Assembly: GCA_030695285.1 (NCBI GenBank)
Contig: JAUYTF010000479.1
Coordinates: forward strand, 1 to 5,553
DNA: 5,553 nt
From: Eubacteriales bacterium
GTDB lineage: Bacteria; Bacillota; Clostridia; Christensenellales; CAG-138
Reading direction: 5' to 3'
Positions 3,915 through 5,553 of the stretch are shown here, piece after piece. A model generated the notes under the pieces. The model was not told where the DNA came from. It worked only from the letters and a program-made list of their open reading frames with translations, and ran no database searches. Both the position numbers and the translations under genes were made by a program. Numbering within the stretch: position 1 is the first letter of the stretch; each line of letters opens with the position of its first letter.

Positions 3915-5553
3915 GCGCAAGCAAGCGCACGCCATGCGCGGCTCAGCCGATCCCTCTGCCCGAAAACACGCCCGCAAGGCTACTTTTGCGTCTCTTTCAG
4001 CGGCTCGCGGTGCTTCTGCTCGCGGTGCTCGGGTTTCTTTTTTGCCTGCTGACGAGCTATCAGCTCGATCTGCCGACCGAAACGCTCGTCTGGACAGCGG
4101 TCGCGTTTTCGCTGCTGTTCGTTGCGGTGTTCTCGCTGCAAAAAAGTGGCCTTCTTGCCCTGGTATGTCTGCTTGCCGCTATCGCCTACGCCATCTTTCA
4201 CGCCGACGATCTTCTGCAGGGGGTGCTGCTGCTCATAGAGCGCGTCGCTTTGACGCTCTCGCTGAATCTGCCGGAGGCGCTGGAGCTGCTGCTCCAGCCC
4301 GTGATGGCGGACGAGGCGATACGCTTGATGATGCAGGCGGCGCAGGCGCTGCTGTTTATCGTATCGTTTCTGGCCGCATTTTTCATCATCAGCCAGCCCA
4401 GCGTGCCGGGGCTTGCGCTCTCGACGCTGCCGGCGCTGCTGCCCGCGCCGTTTTACCTGCTCTCCCCTGCGCTGCTGCCGTTCTTCATGCTGTTTGCCGC
4501 GCACATGATGGTTTTCGCCTTCAACAACGCAAAGCGCGCGCAGACAACACTGCGTGCGCGTGTATATGTTCCGCTCAGCAGGCGCAGGGCGGATCTCGTG
4601 GCACAGCGCGCGGCGCAGCACTCTCTCTCACTGCTCGTGCTGCCGCTCATCGCGCTTTCTGCGCTGCTTTCCGGCATCGTTCTCCCGCAAAAGGGATATC
4701 AGCGGCCGGAAGCGATCGAATCCCTCCAACAAAAGATTTTTTCGCTGGATATCGGCAAAGACGCGTTTTGGCGCAGCAACGACGGCCTCACGCGCGGAGA
4801 TTTAACAAGCCTGTCCTCCATCCGTTTTTCCGGCGCAACCGCGCTCAAGGTGCGCGTTTCCAGCCATTCTTCGCTCTACCTAAGGGACTATGCGGGTGCG
4901 GTCTATACCCAGGGCGGCTGGGAAAACGTCTCCGCGAACGATTTCTCCGCGCTGGCAAACAGCATCGAAATCGCGCCGCAAAACCTGCTCGCTTCCGCAG
5001 CTGCGCTCAGCGGCAACACGCCGGAGACTTTTACGCTCTCCGTTCGCAACATCGCCGCCAATCCGCATTCCATCTGGGCACCGCCGGGATTGGTGACACG
5101 GACAGATGAGATCCTGAACGCGGGCTATGTGCAGGATACCGCGCTCGCGTTTGCCTCCGCCGCCTCCGCCTCGGAATACACGCTCGAGGCGATCCCCGTC
5201 GGCATGGCGCTGTATTCCGTCTCAAGCGCGAATGACGGGTTTGAAAGCGCGTATCAGAAAGCGGCGGGCTCTGTTTACGGGCTCAGCCGCGCAGAAGGCA
5301 ACGGCGCGGACAGCGTCCGGCAAGCGGCGAGCACCTATACGGGCTATCTCTTTAGCGTATACACCAGCCTGCCGGACGAGACACACGCGGCGGCGCAGGC
5401 ACTGCTGCAAACCTACGGCATCAGCGCGGTTCTGGACGATGGCGCGCTCAACCTTGCGGAGACGTGCCAGTCGATCCGCTCGCTGCTGTCCGCGCGCTGC
5501 AGCTATGACTATTCTCCTCCGCAGATCCCGCAGGGCGCGGACTTCGCCACTTG
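3911..5553 (+). CDS. Multi-spanning transglutaminase-like (TgpA-type) membrane protein, 3' truncated by window edge
   Basis: The frame is open from ATG 3911 to the right edge (547 residues plus two bases), overlapping the DUF58 stop by ATGA. About six to seven hydrophobic helices fill residues 30-258 (roughly 30-49, 57-76, 79-97, 103-118, 144-162, 175-204 and 237-258). A positively charged loop (207-232, rich in Arg/Lys) lies before the last helix, and a long outward-facing region runs from 260 on. This region carries LYLRDYAGAVYTQGGWE (322-338), which resembles the conserved yDvYtGxgW motif preceding transglutaminase-like domains. The visible end (CSYDYSPPQIPQGADF) matches the usual entry to the catalytic core, normally followed by a GYCxxFA motif. 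The catalytic Cys, His and Asp therefore fall just outside the window and activity cannot be judged. Family members are often 700 residues or more, consistent with about a quarter or more missing. Known family context suggests an extracytoplasmic papain-like enzyme working with MoxR and DUF58; the substrate is unknown. The identification is part motif, part gene order. Confidence 0.85.
   Translation, partial: MSASKRTPCAAQPIPLPENTPARLLLRLFQRLAVLLLAVLGFLFCLLTSYQLDLPTETLVWTAVAFSLLFVAVFSLQKSGLLALVCLLAAIAYAIFHADDLLQGVLLLIERVALTLSLNLPEALELLLQPVMADEAIRLMMQAAQALLFIVSFLAAFFIISQPSVPGLALSTLPALLPAPFYLLSPALLPFFMLFAAHMMVFAFNNAKRAQTTLRARVYVPLSRRRADLVAQRAAQHSLSLLVLPLIALSALLSGIVLPQKGYQRPEAIESLQQKIFSLDIGKDAFWRSNDGLTRGDLTSLSSIRFSGATALKVRVSSHSSLYLRDYAGAVYTQGGWENVSANDFSALANSIEIAPQNLLASAAALSGNTPETFTLSVRNIAANPHSIWAPPGLVTRTDEILNAGYVQDTALAFASAASASEYTLEAIPVGMALYSVSSANDGFESAYQKAAGSVYGLSRAEGNGADSVRQAASTYTGYLFSVYTSLPDETHAAAQALLQTYGISAVLDDGALNLAETCQSIRSLLSARCSYDYSPPQIPQGADFAT

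Noticed and set aside
3980..4621. A 213-codon minus-strand open frame antisense to the membrane-protein gene.
   Set aside because: Very rich in Arg, Gln, Glu and His, as expected from the antisense of hydrophobic codons. No start signals or motifs.
3934..5109. A 391-codon plus-strand open frame overlapping the transglutaminase-like gene.
   Set aside because: Its translation is Ala/Arg-rich without recognisable motifs. The frame starting at 3911 has membrane helices, a strong ribosome binding site and family motifs, and it runs through the whole region. The long shadow is a product of GC-rich codon use.
5150..5176. GCCTCCGCC-type short repeats in the membrane-protein gene.
   Set aside because: They encode a short Ala/Ser stretch (FASAASASEY), ordinary low complexity in a linker or loop.
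1..5553. Search for tRNA, rRNA, CRISPR arrays, insertion sequences, integrase sites or phage genes.
   Set aside because: No cloverleaf, regularly spaced identical repeats with unique spacers, transposase motifs or terminal inverted repeats were recognised. The repeats at 422-605 have no unique spacers and are not CRISPR.

Overview
The window looks like chromosomal DNA from a GC-rich member of the Clostridia (Firmicutes). This is an inference from three things: a DegV-family protein, a clostridial-type four-cysteine flavodoxin-family protein, and a MoxR / DUF58 / transglutaminase-like membrane protein cluster. Coding regions are GC-rich and the intergenic stretches are clearly AT-richer. No species call is possible from sequence reading alone.

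Layout. (1) Positions 2-454, plus strand: the C-terminal half of a DegV-family fatty-acid-binding protein, cut by the left edge. (2) Positions 422-681: the 3' end of this gene is the first copy of a decayed tandem repeat of about 51-55 bp. Two more full copies and one partial copy follow the stop codon, and then comes a perfect bidirectional hairpin terminator. (3) Positions 806-1507, minus strand: a flavodoxin-fold NAD(P)H-dependent oxidoreductase with a four-cysteine cluster, convergent with the DegV gene and sharing the terminator. (4) Positions 1508-1759: a divergent control region with a sigma-A type promoter on each strand. It also holds a 5'-end stem-loop in the plus-strand leader and three evenly phased CACGCG hexamers. 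(5) Positions 1760-5553, plus strand: a tightly packed operon of a MoxR AAA+ ATPase, a DUF58 membrane protein, and a multi-spanning protein with an extracytoplasmic region of the transglutaminase-like (TgpA) type. The last gene is open to the right edge.

How the genes work together. MoxR ATPase, DUF58 protein and transglutaminase-like membrane protein form a widely conserved bacterial cluster. The MoxR protein is thought to act as a chaperone-like ATPase on partner proteins, the DUF58 protein is its usual partner, and the membrane enzyme carries an extracellular papain-like transglutaminase fold. The substrate is not known from this sequence. The gaps (4 bp, then a 4-bp ATGA overlap) indicate translational coupling and fixed stoichiometry. 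The DegV and flavoprotein genes are separate transcription units with no evident link to the operon.

No mobile element, CRISPR array, tRNA or rRNA was seen. The least ordinary items are the tandem repeats derived from the degV 3' end and the structured leader of the moxR operon. I did not find convincing evidence of a wholly new system.
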